From an uncultured Spirochaetaceae bacterium (lineage in GTDB: Bacteria; Spirochaetota; Spirochaetia; Treponematales; Treponemataceae), in NCBI GenBank assembly GCA_902796985.1, contig CADBRC010000282.1, positions 1 through 6,300 on the forward strand: a DNA stretch of 6,300 bases, read 5' to 3'. Every line of letters starts with the position of its first letter. The first letter of the stretch is position 1. The position numbers and the translations under genes were made by a program. The notes below the pieces were generated by a model. It saw only the letters and a list, made by a program, of their open reading frames with translations. It had not been told where the DNA came from and ran no database searches. Of this stretch, positions 1-6,300 are shown piece by piece.

Positions 1-2843
1 ACGATGGAAAGCCCCAGTCCCGTTCCCGGAGTCGTCTTGTCGCGCAGGGGGTTCTTGCTGTCCTGCGTGAATTCGTCGAACATCTTGCGCTGGAATTCCT
101 CCGTCATGCCTATTCCGTTATCGGCGACACATATATGCATGGAGACCTTTCCGCCCGGAAGCCTCTCCTGATCGACGAAGAAACTGACGGCTCCTCCGGC
201 CGGAGTGTACTTGACGGAATTGGACAGCAGGTTCAGCGTGACCTGGTTCAGGCGCACCTTATCGGCCATGAACGCCTTCTCAACCGGCGGGGCTGCGTTT
301 ATAATGCAATCAAGCCCCTTGTCGCAGCACATGGACTCAAGGAGGCTGCTTATCTCCTCGATGAACCCTTCGTATGAGCACGGTTCGGGGACAAGCTCTA
401 TCTTGCCGGAGTCTATCTTGGAGATGTCCAGCACGTCGTTTATCAGCGAGAGCAGGAAGCGGCCGGAGGTCTTTATCTTGGCGAGGTCATCCGCAAGCTT
501 GTCCTTCTTGTCTATGTCCTCCTCCGCGAACTGGGTCAGGTTCAGGACAGCCCCAATCGGAGTGCGGATGTCATGGCTTATGCGGGAGACGAACTCGCTC
601 TTTGCCCGGTTGGCGACATCCGCCCGCCTGAGAGCGTCCTCGACTTCCTGCAGCCGTATCTGCTCCTGCCTGTACTGCTCGGTGACATCGGTGATGCAGC
701 ACAGGATGAGTTCCCGTGCCGGATCCAGGTAGAAGTACTGGGCCATCTTCCTGATCGGCTCTCCGTCCGGACTCCTCCAGGGGATGATGTTTGAGTAGTG
801 GGAATCCCTGGCAAGCTCTTTCTGTATGTTTTCTATATCATACTGCTCGCGGGAATGGTTTGAGTCTATGGGCAGGAGATGCCGCTCAATCTCGCTCTCA
901 ACGTACTGGTAGTAGTCTATGTACTTCAGGTCCTCGTATTCCGGGGAGCCGATGAAGCATATTGACTTTTCGGCGGGGTTGATAACGGCGATGAACTCAT
1001 AGATGACATCGCCCAGCCTGTTCAGAAGGCGGGACAAAAGCTCATCCTTAGTGACATCAGTCACGTAGCAGAAAAACTCTATGTCCTTGGTATTGGGGTT
1101 CTCCTGCAGGCGGAAGTCAGTCCTGACCCACTGAACCTGCTTCTGCCCCCTGTAGCGCATGGTATAGGAAAACTTGGTCCTTCCTGCCGTCCACTCTTTA
1201 AGGAGGTTGGACCTGTCGAACACTTCCGTACCGGGCCTCCCGTCAGACAGGACAGCGGCGAAGCCGTGACCCCGCCAGACCATCTCGTCATAGGACATGG
1301 CGCGGGCGGAAGGATCGATTTCGGGCGTACTTTCCAGAAAATTATTCTGGGACAGGTTTACATGCGCCGACATCAGTATGCCGCTCGAGCGCGACAGATG
1401 GAAGTAGGCAAGCTCCTGCTCGTAGTCGCCCGTCTTGACCACCTGGTCGGTTATGTCGTAGGAGGTTGCGACCGCGCTGTCCCAGTCCCCGGAGGAGCTT
1501 TTGGAAGGAGTCGCCGAGATGCGCATGACACGCTCGGTTCCGTCCTTGCCCAGAGAAATCCTGATGTCCATCTTGAACAGCCGTCCCTGCCTGAGGACGG
1601 TAAACATCTTCTTGATGCGGATTTGGTCTTCTTCGTCCAGAAGCCCGTACAGGTAGTGGGAGACCTCGGTGTTATTCTTGGGAAGCCCGTAAATCTTACG
1701 GCAGCGCTCAAAGAAGGGGGAATCAATGGGCACGGTCGTCCCGGCATACAGGTCAATTTCCCAGAGAATGAATTCCAGCGAGTCAAGGGCAGCCTTATGC
1801 TTCTGAAGAAGCTCAAGCTCTTTGTTCTTGAGGACGGAAAGCTCATCCTCCCGCTTCTTGAGCTCGCTCATCCTCTCGTTCTCGGCCCTCAGCAGCTCCT
1901 CGCTCTTGAGGTAGTCGCTGACGTCCTGAAACATCGTGTAAATCTTGGTGAACTTCCCTCTCTGCCCGGAAATGCCGTACATGCTCACCTTTATGTAGGT
2001 AGGCTCCTCCCCCGTCCTCCTGTAGAAGCGAAGTGTACAGGTCGCCTCCTTTCTTCCGCCCTCGATTTCCGCCAGAGCGGCAGCGAACAGCCGCTTGCCT
2101 TCGGAGTCCATGTGCGGTGAAAGTACGTTTACGGGATCCTGCATGACCTTAGGGAAGCCCGAATCCCGCATGAAACGCCTGGAATAGGGTGAATCCACGA
2201 CAACCGTAACACCGCGGGAAAGATCAGTCTCGAAGACGAGGATTTTGGCGTTCTCCATCGTCATTTCATAGAGAATCTTATTCTCAGACAGGATTCCGCT
2301 CTCTTTGCGGAGGGCCTCATTCTCCATCCTGCGGTATACGGGGCCAAGAATGATGAACGGAAGATAAACCAAAGAGGCCCGGAACTCGTGGACAGCAGAA
2401 GCGGCGACATTCTCCGCCTCTATGAAGCCTTTGACCTGTCCGCCGTATTCCAGGGGGAGCACGAGCATGGACTTCGCCTCATTCTCCAGTATGACACCGT
2501 AATCGGCGAGCAGCTTCCGCTCAAAGAAAAGGACATCGGCTTCATCATAGAGGTAGGCCTCTGAAATGGAACAGCAGTAGCCTGCGGCCTCCCCTTCCAG
2601 GAATACATCGGATGTCCCCAGACTGGAGAAACCTTTTTCCCGGCTCCAGTCGTAGGCCCGGTAGATGACCTCGGGCTCAACCATCACGAAGAGCCCTATC
2701 CTGCTGGCCTCCAGCTTGCTTCCAAGGAGAGAAAGGACGCAGCTTATGCTCTCATCCCGCACCAGAGACTTGTGCATGAGCGCACAACACTGCATGAGAA
2801 GCTGGCAGTCACCGCCTGTCCCTTTATCGTCCAGTTTCTCCAT
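1..2843 (-). CDS. GAF/multi-PAS sensor histidine kinase, C-terminus cut by window edge
   Basis: The frame is open from an ATG at 2843 to the window edge (947 residues, no stop). An N-terminal GAF-like domain (about residues 17-170, with LPLEYGGQVKGFIEAEN) is followed by four PAS-like segments (about 190-305, 355-465, 480-595 and 605-718). Three of these end in a typical D(I/V)(T/S)(D/E) exit motif (SYDITDQ, YVTDVTKD, CITDVTEQ). Glu/Lys-rich, probably coiled-coil linkers lie near 306-350 and 715-745. The kinase core is complete up to the last box: phospho-acceptor His757 in SHDIRTP, the N box NLLSNSVKYTP (about 870), DNGIG (about 905-910), FDEF, and GTGLGLSI at the very edge. The HDxxT sequence after the histidine is the pattern linked to phosphatase activity in HisKA kinases. 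No signal peptide or clear membrane segment is visible, so it is probably cytoplasmic and senses an internal ligand, redox state or partner; the signal cannot be read from the sequence. A C-terminal receiver domain beyond the edge is possible but unseen. Confidence 0.95.
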   Translation of the reverse strand, partial: MEKLDDKGTGGDCQLLMQCCALMHKSLVRDESISCVLSLLGSKLEASRIGLFVMVEPEVIYRAYDWSREKGFSSLGTSDVFLEGEAAGYCCSISEAYLYDEADVLFFERKLLADYGVILENEAKSMLVLPLEYGGQVKGFIEAENVAASAVHEFRASLVYLPFIILGPVYRRMENEALRKESGILSENKILYEMTMENAKILVFETDLSRGVTVVVDSPYSRRFMRDSGFPKVMQDPVNVLSPHMDSEGKRLFAAALAEIEGGRKEATCTLRFYRRTGEEPTYIKVSMYGISGQRGKFTKIYTMFQDVSDYLKSEELLRAENERMSELKKREDELSVLKNKELELLQKHKAALDSLEFILWEIDLYAGTTVPIDSPFFERCRKIYGLPKNNTEVSHYLYGLLDEEDQIRIKKMFTVLRQGRLFKMDIRISLGKDGTERVMRISATPSKSSSGDWDSAVATSYDITDQVVKTGDYEQELAYFHLSRSSGILMSAHVNLSQNNFLESTPEIDPSARAMSYDEMVWRGHGFAAVLSDGRPGTEVFDRSNLLKEWTAGRTKFSYTMRYRGQKQVQWVRTDFRLQENPNTKDIEFFCYVTDVTKDELLSRLLNRLGDVIYEFIAVINPAEKSICFIGSPEYEDLKYIDYYQYVESEIERHLLPIDSNHSREQYDIENIQKELARDSHYSNIIPWRSPDGEPIRKMAQYFYLDPARELILCCITDVTEQYRQEQIRLQEVEDALRRADVANRAKSEFVSRISHDIRTPIGAVLNLTQFAEEDIDKKDKLADDLAKIKTSGRFLLSLINDVLDISKIDSGKIELVPEPCSYEGFIEEISSLLESMCCDKGLDCIINAAPPVEKAFMADKVRLNQVTLNLLSNSVKYTPAGGAVSFFVDQERLPGGKVSMHICVADNGIGMTEEFQRKMFDEFTQDSKNPLRDKTTPGTGLGLSI

Positions 2844-2852
2844 TTAAAATCG

Positions 2853-2860
2853 TCACCCCC
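2853..2860 (-). promoter_or_regulatory. Ribosome binding site of the kinase gene
   Basis: On the minus strand this reads GGGGGTGA, ending 9 bases before the ATG at 2843. It is a G-rich Shine-Dalgarno match and supports that ATG as the start of the kinase gene. Confidence 0.6.
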
Positions 2861-2887
2861 GTTCCGACAATCACAGCCTAATATATC

Positions 2888-2904
2888 TATTATATATGAT
2901 AATA
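2888..2904. repeat. Small AT-rich dyad overlapping a -10 element
   Basis: TATTAT (2888-2893) and its exact reverse complement ATAATA (2899-2904) flank a 5-base centre. The dyad covers the predicted -10 box of the kinase promoter, where a repressor site would sit. The region is low-complexity AT, so symmetry of this length could be chance. Confidence 0.25.
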
Positions 2905-2917
2905 TCGGAATCTGCAA
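2889..2917 (-). promoter_or_regulatory. Predicted sigma70-type promoter for the kinase gene
   Basis: A perfect TATAAT (2894-2889) lies 17 bases downstream of TTGCAG (2917-2912), a weak -35 that keeps the key TTG. Initiation near 2882 would give a leader of about 40 bases containing the GGGGGTGA ribosome site. The element starts just 14 bases after the asnA stop codon, in an AT-rich stretch that contrasts with the GC-rich genes around it. No hairpin terminator is visible between asnA and this promoter, so some readthrough from asnA is also possible. Confidence 0.5.
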
Positions 2918-2930
2918 CGATTTTAGCAGG

Positions 2931-3968
2931 CTACAGCAGCCGTATTCCCGCCTTTGCACAGCTGCTGCGCATCTCGTCCGGCCAGGTACTCACCTGAATT
3001 TCGCCGCTGTGGGCCTTGCGCAGGAAGTACATGCACAGACGGCTCTGGCCGATTCCGCCGCCCAGGGTCTGGGGAAGCTCGCCGGAGAGCAGCTTCTTGT
3101 GGAACTCCAGCTCCGCCCGCTCCGGGCAGCCGCGCTCGGCAAGCTGGGCCTTGAGGGACTCGGGGCTGACGCGAATTCCCATGGAAGAAAGCTCCATCGC
3201 AGACTGGAGCACGGGGTTCCAGACCAGGATGTCGCCGTTCAGCCCCCTGTGCCCGTCCCCGCTCTCGGTGATCCAGTCGTCATAGTCCGGGGCGCGGCCG
3301 TCGTGAATGCTGCCGTCGGGCAGCTTGCCGCCGATTCCTATCAGGAAGACCGCCCCGTACTTCTTGGTGACGATCTGCTCCCTCTCCTTGGGGCTCTTGT
3401 CCGGGAACTCCCTCTGGAGGTCGTCAGCAAAGACGAACGTGATGTGCTCGGGCAGAATGGGTTCAATGTGCTCATAGTTGTCATATATATAGAACTCCGT
3501 CTGCTTGAGGCAGGAATAGAGCTTAGCAACCGTCTCCTTCAGGAACATCACTGTCCGGTCCCGCTCGTCTATGCGGATTTCCCAGTCCCACTGATCCACG
3601 TAGAGGGAGTGCAGGTTGTCCAGATCCTCGTCCGCGCGGATGGCGTTCATGTCCGTGTAAATGCCGAAGCCCCGCGGCAAGCCCATCTCGGCAATCTTGA
3701 GCCGCTTCCACTTGGCGAGCGAGTGGACAATCTCCAGCTGCTGCTCGCCCATGTCCTTGACCGGAAAGCGGACGGGCCGCTCCACACCGTTCAGATCGTC
3801 GTTGATTCCCAGTCCCGACCGCACGAACAGCGGGGCCGTGACGCGGGTCAGGCTCAGCTCCGTCGAAAGCGACAGCTGGAAAAATTCCTTGATGAGCACG
3901 ATTGCATGCTCAGTTTCCTTCTCATTCAACAGCGGCTTATAACCGCCCGGTACCTGCAAGTTTGACAT
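2931..3968 (-). CDS. asnA: Aspartate-ammonia ligase (asparagine synthetase A)
   Basis: This enzyme makes L-asparagine from aspartate, ammonia and ATP (giving AMP and pyrophosphate) in the cytoplasm; its fold is related to class II aminoacyl-tRNA synthetases. The 345 residues are close to the E. coli enzyme (330), with about 11 extra N-terminal residues, as I recall for Firmicutes-type forms. Visible family motifs are NDDLNGVERPV (56-66; Asp57 aligns with E. coli Asp46), HSLAKWKR (82-89), YVDQWDWE (123-130), GAVFLIGIGGKL (205-216), RAPDYDDW (225-232), GLNGDILVWNPV (242-253), SSMGIRV (261-267) and the ATP-site motif GGGIGQSR (303-310). The protein is full length and ends in TAG. The ATG at 3968 is supported by an AAGGAAG site 6 bases upstream. 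It lies 24 bases after galT on the same strand, so the two are probably co-transcribed. Nothing in the catalytic motifs looks degraded. Confidence 0.98.
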   Translation of the reverse strand: MSNLQVPGGYKPLLNEKETEHAIVLIKEFFQLSLSTELSLTRVTAPLFVRSGLGINDDLNGVERPVRFPVKDMGEQQLEIVHSLAKWKRLKIAEMGLPRGFGIYTDMNAIRADEDLDNLHSLYVDQWDWEIRIDERDRTVMFLKETVAKLYSCLKQTEFYIYDNYEHIEPILPEHITFVFADDLQREFPDKSPKEREQIVTKKYGAVFLIGIGGKLPDGSIHDGRAPDYDDWITESGDGHRGLNGDILVWNPVLQSAMELSSMGIRVSPESLKAQLAERGCPERAELEFHKKLLSGELPQTLGGGIGQSRLCMYFLRKAHSGEIQVSTWPDEMRSSCAKAGIRLL

Positions 3969-3974
3969 ACAGTT

Positions 3975-3981
3975 CTTCCTT
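3975..3981 (-). promoter_or_regulatory. Ribosome binding site of asnA
   Basis: The minus strand reads AAGGAAG, 6 bases before the asnA ATG, inside the 24-base galT-asnA gap. It is a strong Shine-Dalgarno match and fixes the asnA start. It contrasts with galT upstream, which has no such site. Confidence 0.8.
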
Positions 3982-3992
3982 ATATATGCGAT

Positions 3993-5519
3993 TTACGCGA
4001 ATGATTTGATGAATTTTCTGAAGGCAGTCCTGCCTGCCTCCGTCCGTTTGTAGACCCCTGCGTCCTCCAGAACCTGGGCGAAGACAAGGCCCGTCTCGTC
4101 CTTGAGCACCTGCCCCACGTTCTCCCGGGTCAGCTTGCCGTGCCGGGCAAGGATGTCCCCCACCCACTCCGCGTGCTTGCCAAGCTCCGGGTCTCCCGCG
4201 ATGTCCCTGCCGTTCACGATTGCCACGGCCAGGTCGGAAAGCTCCTTCTTGAGCCGGGCAGGCAGGACGGCAAGTCCCATCACCTCGATGAGACCGATAT
4301 TCTCTTTCTTTATGTGGTGCTTGTCAGCATGAGGATGATAGACACCGAGCGGATGCTCCTCCGTCGTGATGTTGTTGCGGAGCACCAGGTCCAGCTCGTA
4401 GAGGCCGTTGCGCTTGCGTGCGATCGGGGTTATCGTGTTGTGCTTCTCTCCGTCCGTCTCCGCAAAGACGAACGCATCCTTGTCAGTGTAGCCCCGCCAT
4501 TTGAGCAGGATTTTGTCCGCCAGCTGGACGAGCCTCTCGCTGGAGCCTCCGGTCAGACGGATGACCGACATGGGCCACTTGATGATGCCGCACTTCACGT
4601 CGTCAAAGCCCGAGATGGAGAAAGTCTCCTCATAGTCCGCCCGCGCCATCGGGAACTCATAGCAGCCTCCCTGAAAATGGTCATGGGTCAGGATGGAACC
4701 GCCGACAATCGGCAGATCGGCATTGCTCCCGATGATGTAATGGGGAAAAAGCTTCACGAAGTCAAAAAGGCTGGCAAAAGTCTCGTGGCTGATCGCCATG
4801 GGCGTATGCTCAAAGCTGAACACGATGCAGTGCTCGTTATAGTAGACGTAAGGTGAGTACTGGAAGCCCCACTCCTTCCCGTTCAGGCGGAGGGGGATAA
4901 TCCTGTGGGTCTGGCGGGCAGCATGGTTCACCCGGCCTGCATAGCCGACGTTCTCCTTGCACAGGAGGCAGGAAGGGTAGCCCCCCTGCGGGGCAGTCCG
5001 GGCGGCGGCGATTGCCTTGGGATCCTTCTCCGGCTTGGAGAGGTTTATCGACATGTCTATGTCGCCGTACTCGGTCCTGGTCTTCCACCGCACGTCCCTG
5101 CAGATGCGGTAGCGGCGGATGTAATCGGTATCCTGACTGAACTTATAGAACCAGTCGGTCGCCTCCTTGGCCGATGTCCTGAACCTCCGGAGGAACTCGC
5201 CTTCCACCCAGGAAGGACGGGAAACCAGGCAGGACATAATCTTGGTATCAAAGAGGTCGCGGTATACAATGCCTTCATCCTGGAAAATCCCCTTGCCGGC
5301 CGCATAATCGAGCAGGTCCTTCAGGATGCCCTCCAAGTCGGAGACTTCCACGGAAGGCACTGCAGCGGCCTGCTCCGCGGTCTCAAAACCGTCCAGCCGG
5401 AACAGCTCCAGCAGGCGGTTTTTGGTATATATGACATCCTCTTTTTCTATCAGCCCGGTCACCAGACCATAGCCGACGAGGGCGTTTATCGAATCAAAAA
5501 CAGATTTTCCATCCGGCAT
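3993..5519 (-). CDS. galT: UDP-glucose--hexose-1-phosphate uridylyltransferase, class II GalT
   Basis: This enzyme transfers UMP between UDP-glucose and galactose-1-phosphate in the Leloir pathway for galactose use; it is cytoplasmic. At 508 residues it has the length of the class II (Firmicutes-type) family, not the roughly 350 residues of the E. coli class I enzyme. The N-terminus shows the family pattern LVGYGLVTGLI followed by YTKNRLLELF. A CLLC pair (Cys184, Cys187) in CLLCKENVGYAG recalls the zinc-type CxxC of class I. NEHCIVF precedes the active-site motif THDHFQGG (278-285), which corresponds to HPHxH/Q in class I and carries the histidine expected to be uridylylated. A second histidine cluster, HPHADKHH (395-402), is followed by KKENIGLIEVMG. 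The ATG at 5519 is the only usable start: no in-frame ATG, GTG or TTG lies between it and the upstream hisIE stop, and the conserved N-terminal motif begins about 14 residues in. No galK or galE is in the window. asnA follows after 24 bases. Confidence 0.97.
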   Translation of the reverse strand: MPDGKSVFDSINALVGYGLVTGLIEKEDVIYTKNRLLELFRLDGFETAEQAAAVPSVEVSDLEGILKDLLDYAAGKGIFQDEGIVYRDLFDTKIMSCLVSRPSWVEGEFLRRFRTSAKEATDWFYKFSQDTDYIRRYRICRDVRWKTRTEYGDIDMSINLSKPEKDPKAIAAARTAPQGGYPSCLLCKENVGYAGRVNHAARQTHRIIPLRLNGKEWGFQYSPYVYYNEHCIVFSFEHTPMAISHETFASLFDFVKLFPHYIIGSNADLPIVGGSILTHDHFQGGCYEFPMARADYEETFSISGFDDVKCGIIKWPMSVIRLTGGSSERLVQLADKILLKWRGYTDKDAFVFAETDGEKHNTITPIARKRNGLYELDLVLRNNITTEEHPLGVYHPHADKHHIKKENIGLIEVMGLAVLPARLKKELSDLAVAIVNGRDIAGDPELGKHAEWVGDILARHGKLTRENVGQVLKDETGLVFAQVLEDAGVYKRTEAGRTAFRKFIKSFA

Positions 5520-5527
5520 GATGAAAC

Positions 5528-5557
5528 ATAATAGAACAAAGCAAGCCCATCTGTCAA
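5528..5557 (-). promoter_or_regulatory. Strong sigma70-type promoter for galT-asnA
   Basis: A perfect -35 TTGACA (5557-5552) is followed after 18 bases by TATTAT (5533-5528), five of six matches to TATAAT. Only 8 bases separate the -10 box from the galT ATG at 5519, so transcription would start within about 0-3 bases of the ATG. The sequence before the ATG (TGTTTCATC) has no Shine-Dalgarno match. The element fills most of the 60-base gap after hisIE and implies that galT-asnA is expressed independently of the his genes. Confidence 0.65.
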
Positions 5558-5579
5558 TTGAAGGAAACGGCCCGGGAGA

Positions 5580-6300
5580 CTACTTTTCCTTGTGGCGCCT
5601 GTCCAGCTCGTCGTACACGTCCTGCCAGCTGACGCCCTCCTTGTACATCAGGACACTGACGAAGTAGAGCAGGTCGGCGGCTTCCCAGACGACCTCCTCG
5701 CGGCCCTCGGCCTCGGTCAGCTCCTCCGCCTCCTCCATCACCTTCTCGCGCACCCGCTTGTCGTTGAGCGTCGCGGTATAGCTGCCCGGCTTGGGGTTGG
5801 CGAAACGTTCGGAAATCGTACCGTACAGGCGCTCCATGCTGCTCGCCTCGTCCGCCTCGCTCGTAAAGCAGTTCCAGCTGCCCGTGTGGCAGACCCCTCC
5901 GACGGGCACGGCGGTCGCAAGGATCGTGTCGCGGTCGCAGTCGGCGCGGACCTTGACCAGGTTCAGGAAGTGCCCGCTCGTCTCGCCCTTGGTCCAGAGG
6001 CGGCCCTTCGTGCGGCTAAAGAACGTGAGCTTTCCCGTGTCGAATGTCTTCCGCAGGGCCTCCTCGTTGGAAAAGCCGAGCATGAGCACCTCGCGGGCGG
6101 GGCTCTGCACGATGACCGGGACCAGGCCGCCCGCCTTCTCCCAGTTGACGCAGGAGACAAAGCAGTCGTCCAGCTTGACCTTGCCGGTGTACAGGGCCAT
6201 GCCCAGCTGCACGTCGCAGCCGAGCTTCTCCAGGGCGGCGACCTCCTCCACCGAGCTGACGCCTCCGGCGGCGACCACGCGGCAACTGACAGCCCCGCGC
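5580..6300 (-). CDS. hisIE: HisA (C-terminal end)-HisI-HisE fusion, N-terminus cut by window edge
   Basis: The frame is open from the window edge to a TAG at 5580-5582 (239 complete residues, numbered from 6299). Residues 1-43 match the C-terminal end of HisA, the ProFAR isomerase barrel: AAGGVSS (10-16) and LGMALYTGK (32-40) are its two phosphate-gripping loops. HisI, phosphoribosyl-AMP cyclohydrolase, follows (about 50-145): VLMLGFSNEEAL, FFSRTKGRLWTKGETSGH, the metal site DCDRD (120-124) with Cys121, and the later zinc ligands CHTG (Cys137) and CF (Cys144). HisE, phosphoribosyl-ATP pyrophosphatase, ends the protein (about 155-239): LYGTISER, KVMEEAEEL and WEAADLLYF, where the family often has His in place of the final Phe. 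The visible chain therefore covers three non-consecutive-to-consecutive steps: HisE (2), HisI (3) and HisA (4). A GTG at 6278 could be read as a start, but the HisA-like sequence is in frame around it and the frame continues upstream (RGAVSCR), so I treat the gene as partial. The HisA catalytic aspartates would lie outside the window. Confidence 0.93.
   Translation of the reverse strand, partial: RGAVSCRVVAAGGVSSVEEVAALEKLGCDVQLGMALYTGKVKLDDCFVSCVNWEKAGGLVPVIVQSPAREVLMLGFSNEEALRKTFDTGKLTFFSRTKGRLWTKGETSGHFLNLVKVRADCDRDTILATAVPVGGVCHTGSWNCFTSEADEASSMERLYGTISERFANPKPGSYTATLNDKRVREKVMEEAEELTEAEGREEVVWEAADLLYFVSVLMYKEGVSWQDVYDELDRRHKEK

Noticed and set aside
1266..2120. Open frame of 284 codons on the plus strand inside the kinase gene
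   Set aside because: The minus-strand kinase frame is uninterrupted here and encodes recognisable PAS segments, so this is an antisense shadow.
2844..2930. Possible terminator after asnA
   Set aside because: The gap is AT-rich but lacks a GC-rich hairpin followed by T residues; the symmetry present fits promoter elements better.
2772..3965. Long open frame of 397 codons on the plus strand opposite asnA
   Set aside because: It runs antisense to a clearly identified, full-length asnA; GC-rich genes often leave the opposite strand free of stops. The translation shows no recognisable domain.
4140..5531. Two plus-strand open frames opposite galT (4140-4856 and 4905-5531)
   Set aside because: They overlap the conserved class II GalT motifs in antisense and show no domain of their own.
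5520..5579. Possible rho-independent terminator after hisIE
   Set aside because: The only palindrome seen is the short CCCGGG; there is no stable GC-rich stem followed by a T run.
6276..6278. GTG at 6278 as the start of a stand-alone hisIE gene
   Set aside because: The codon lies inside a HisA-like strand-loop motif and the frame stays open upstream to the window edge, so it is more likely an internal valine.

Overview
The window holds four genes, all on the minus strand. In the direction of transcription (right to left) they are: the 3' part of a histidine-biosynthesis fusion gene (HisA C-terminal end joined to HisI and HisE, cut by the right edge); a class II galactose-1-phosphate uridylyltransferase (galT); an ammonia-dependent asparagine synthetase (asnA); and a large GAF/PAS-type sensor histidine kinase cut by the left edge inside its ATPase domain. 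Almost all of the DNA is coding. The gaps are 60, 24 and 87 bases.

The window suggests an anaerobic, probably host-associated bacterium with moderate to high GC. Class II GalT and an AsnA of about 345 residues are typical of Firmicutes, and I believe both also occur in Treponema-like spirochaetes. A soluble kinase with stacked GAF and PAS domains and the core sequence SHDIRTP is also common in those groups. This placement is an inference from protein style and is not secure below phylum level. There are no tRNA or rRNA genes, mobile elements or CRISPR repeats.

Region by region: 5580-6300 is hisA-hisIE, noticeably GC-rich. The 60-base gap 5520-5579 carries a strong sigma70-like promoter (TTGACA, 18 bases, TATTAT) placed so close to the galT ATG that the transcript would be almost or fully leaderless, and no Shine-Dalgarno sequence is visible. 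galT (3993-5519) and asnA (2931-3968) are 24 bases apart with a clear Shine-Dalgarno for asnA, so they look like a two-gene operon. The AT-rich 87-base gap 2844-2930 holds a second promoter candidate, a small dyad and a Shine-Dalgarno site for the kinase gene. The kinase (1-2843) is more AT-rich than the his end of the window.

Functionally these are housekeeping genes: histidine synthesis, galactose use, asparagine synthesis and a signalling protein of unknown input. I see no defence system, novel multi-gene system or island. The points most worth checking are the HisA-HisIE fusion, the near-leaderless galT start, the galT-asnA pairing and the unknown signal and partner of the kinase.
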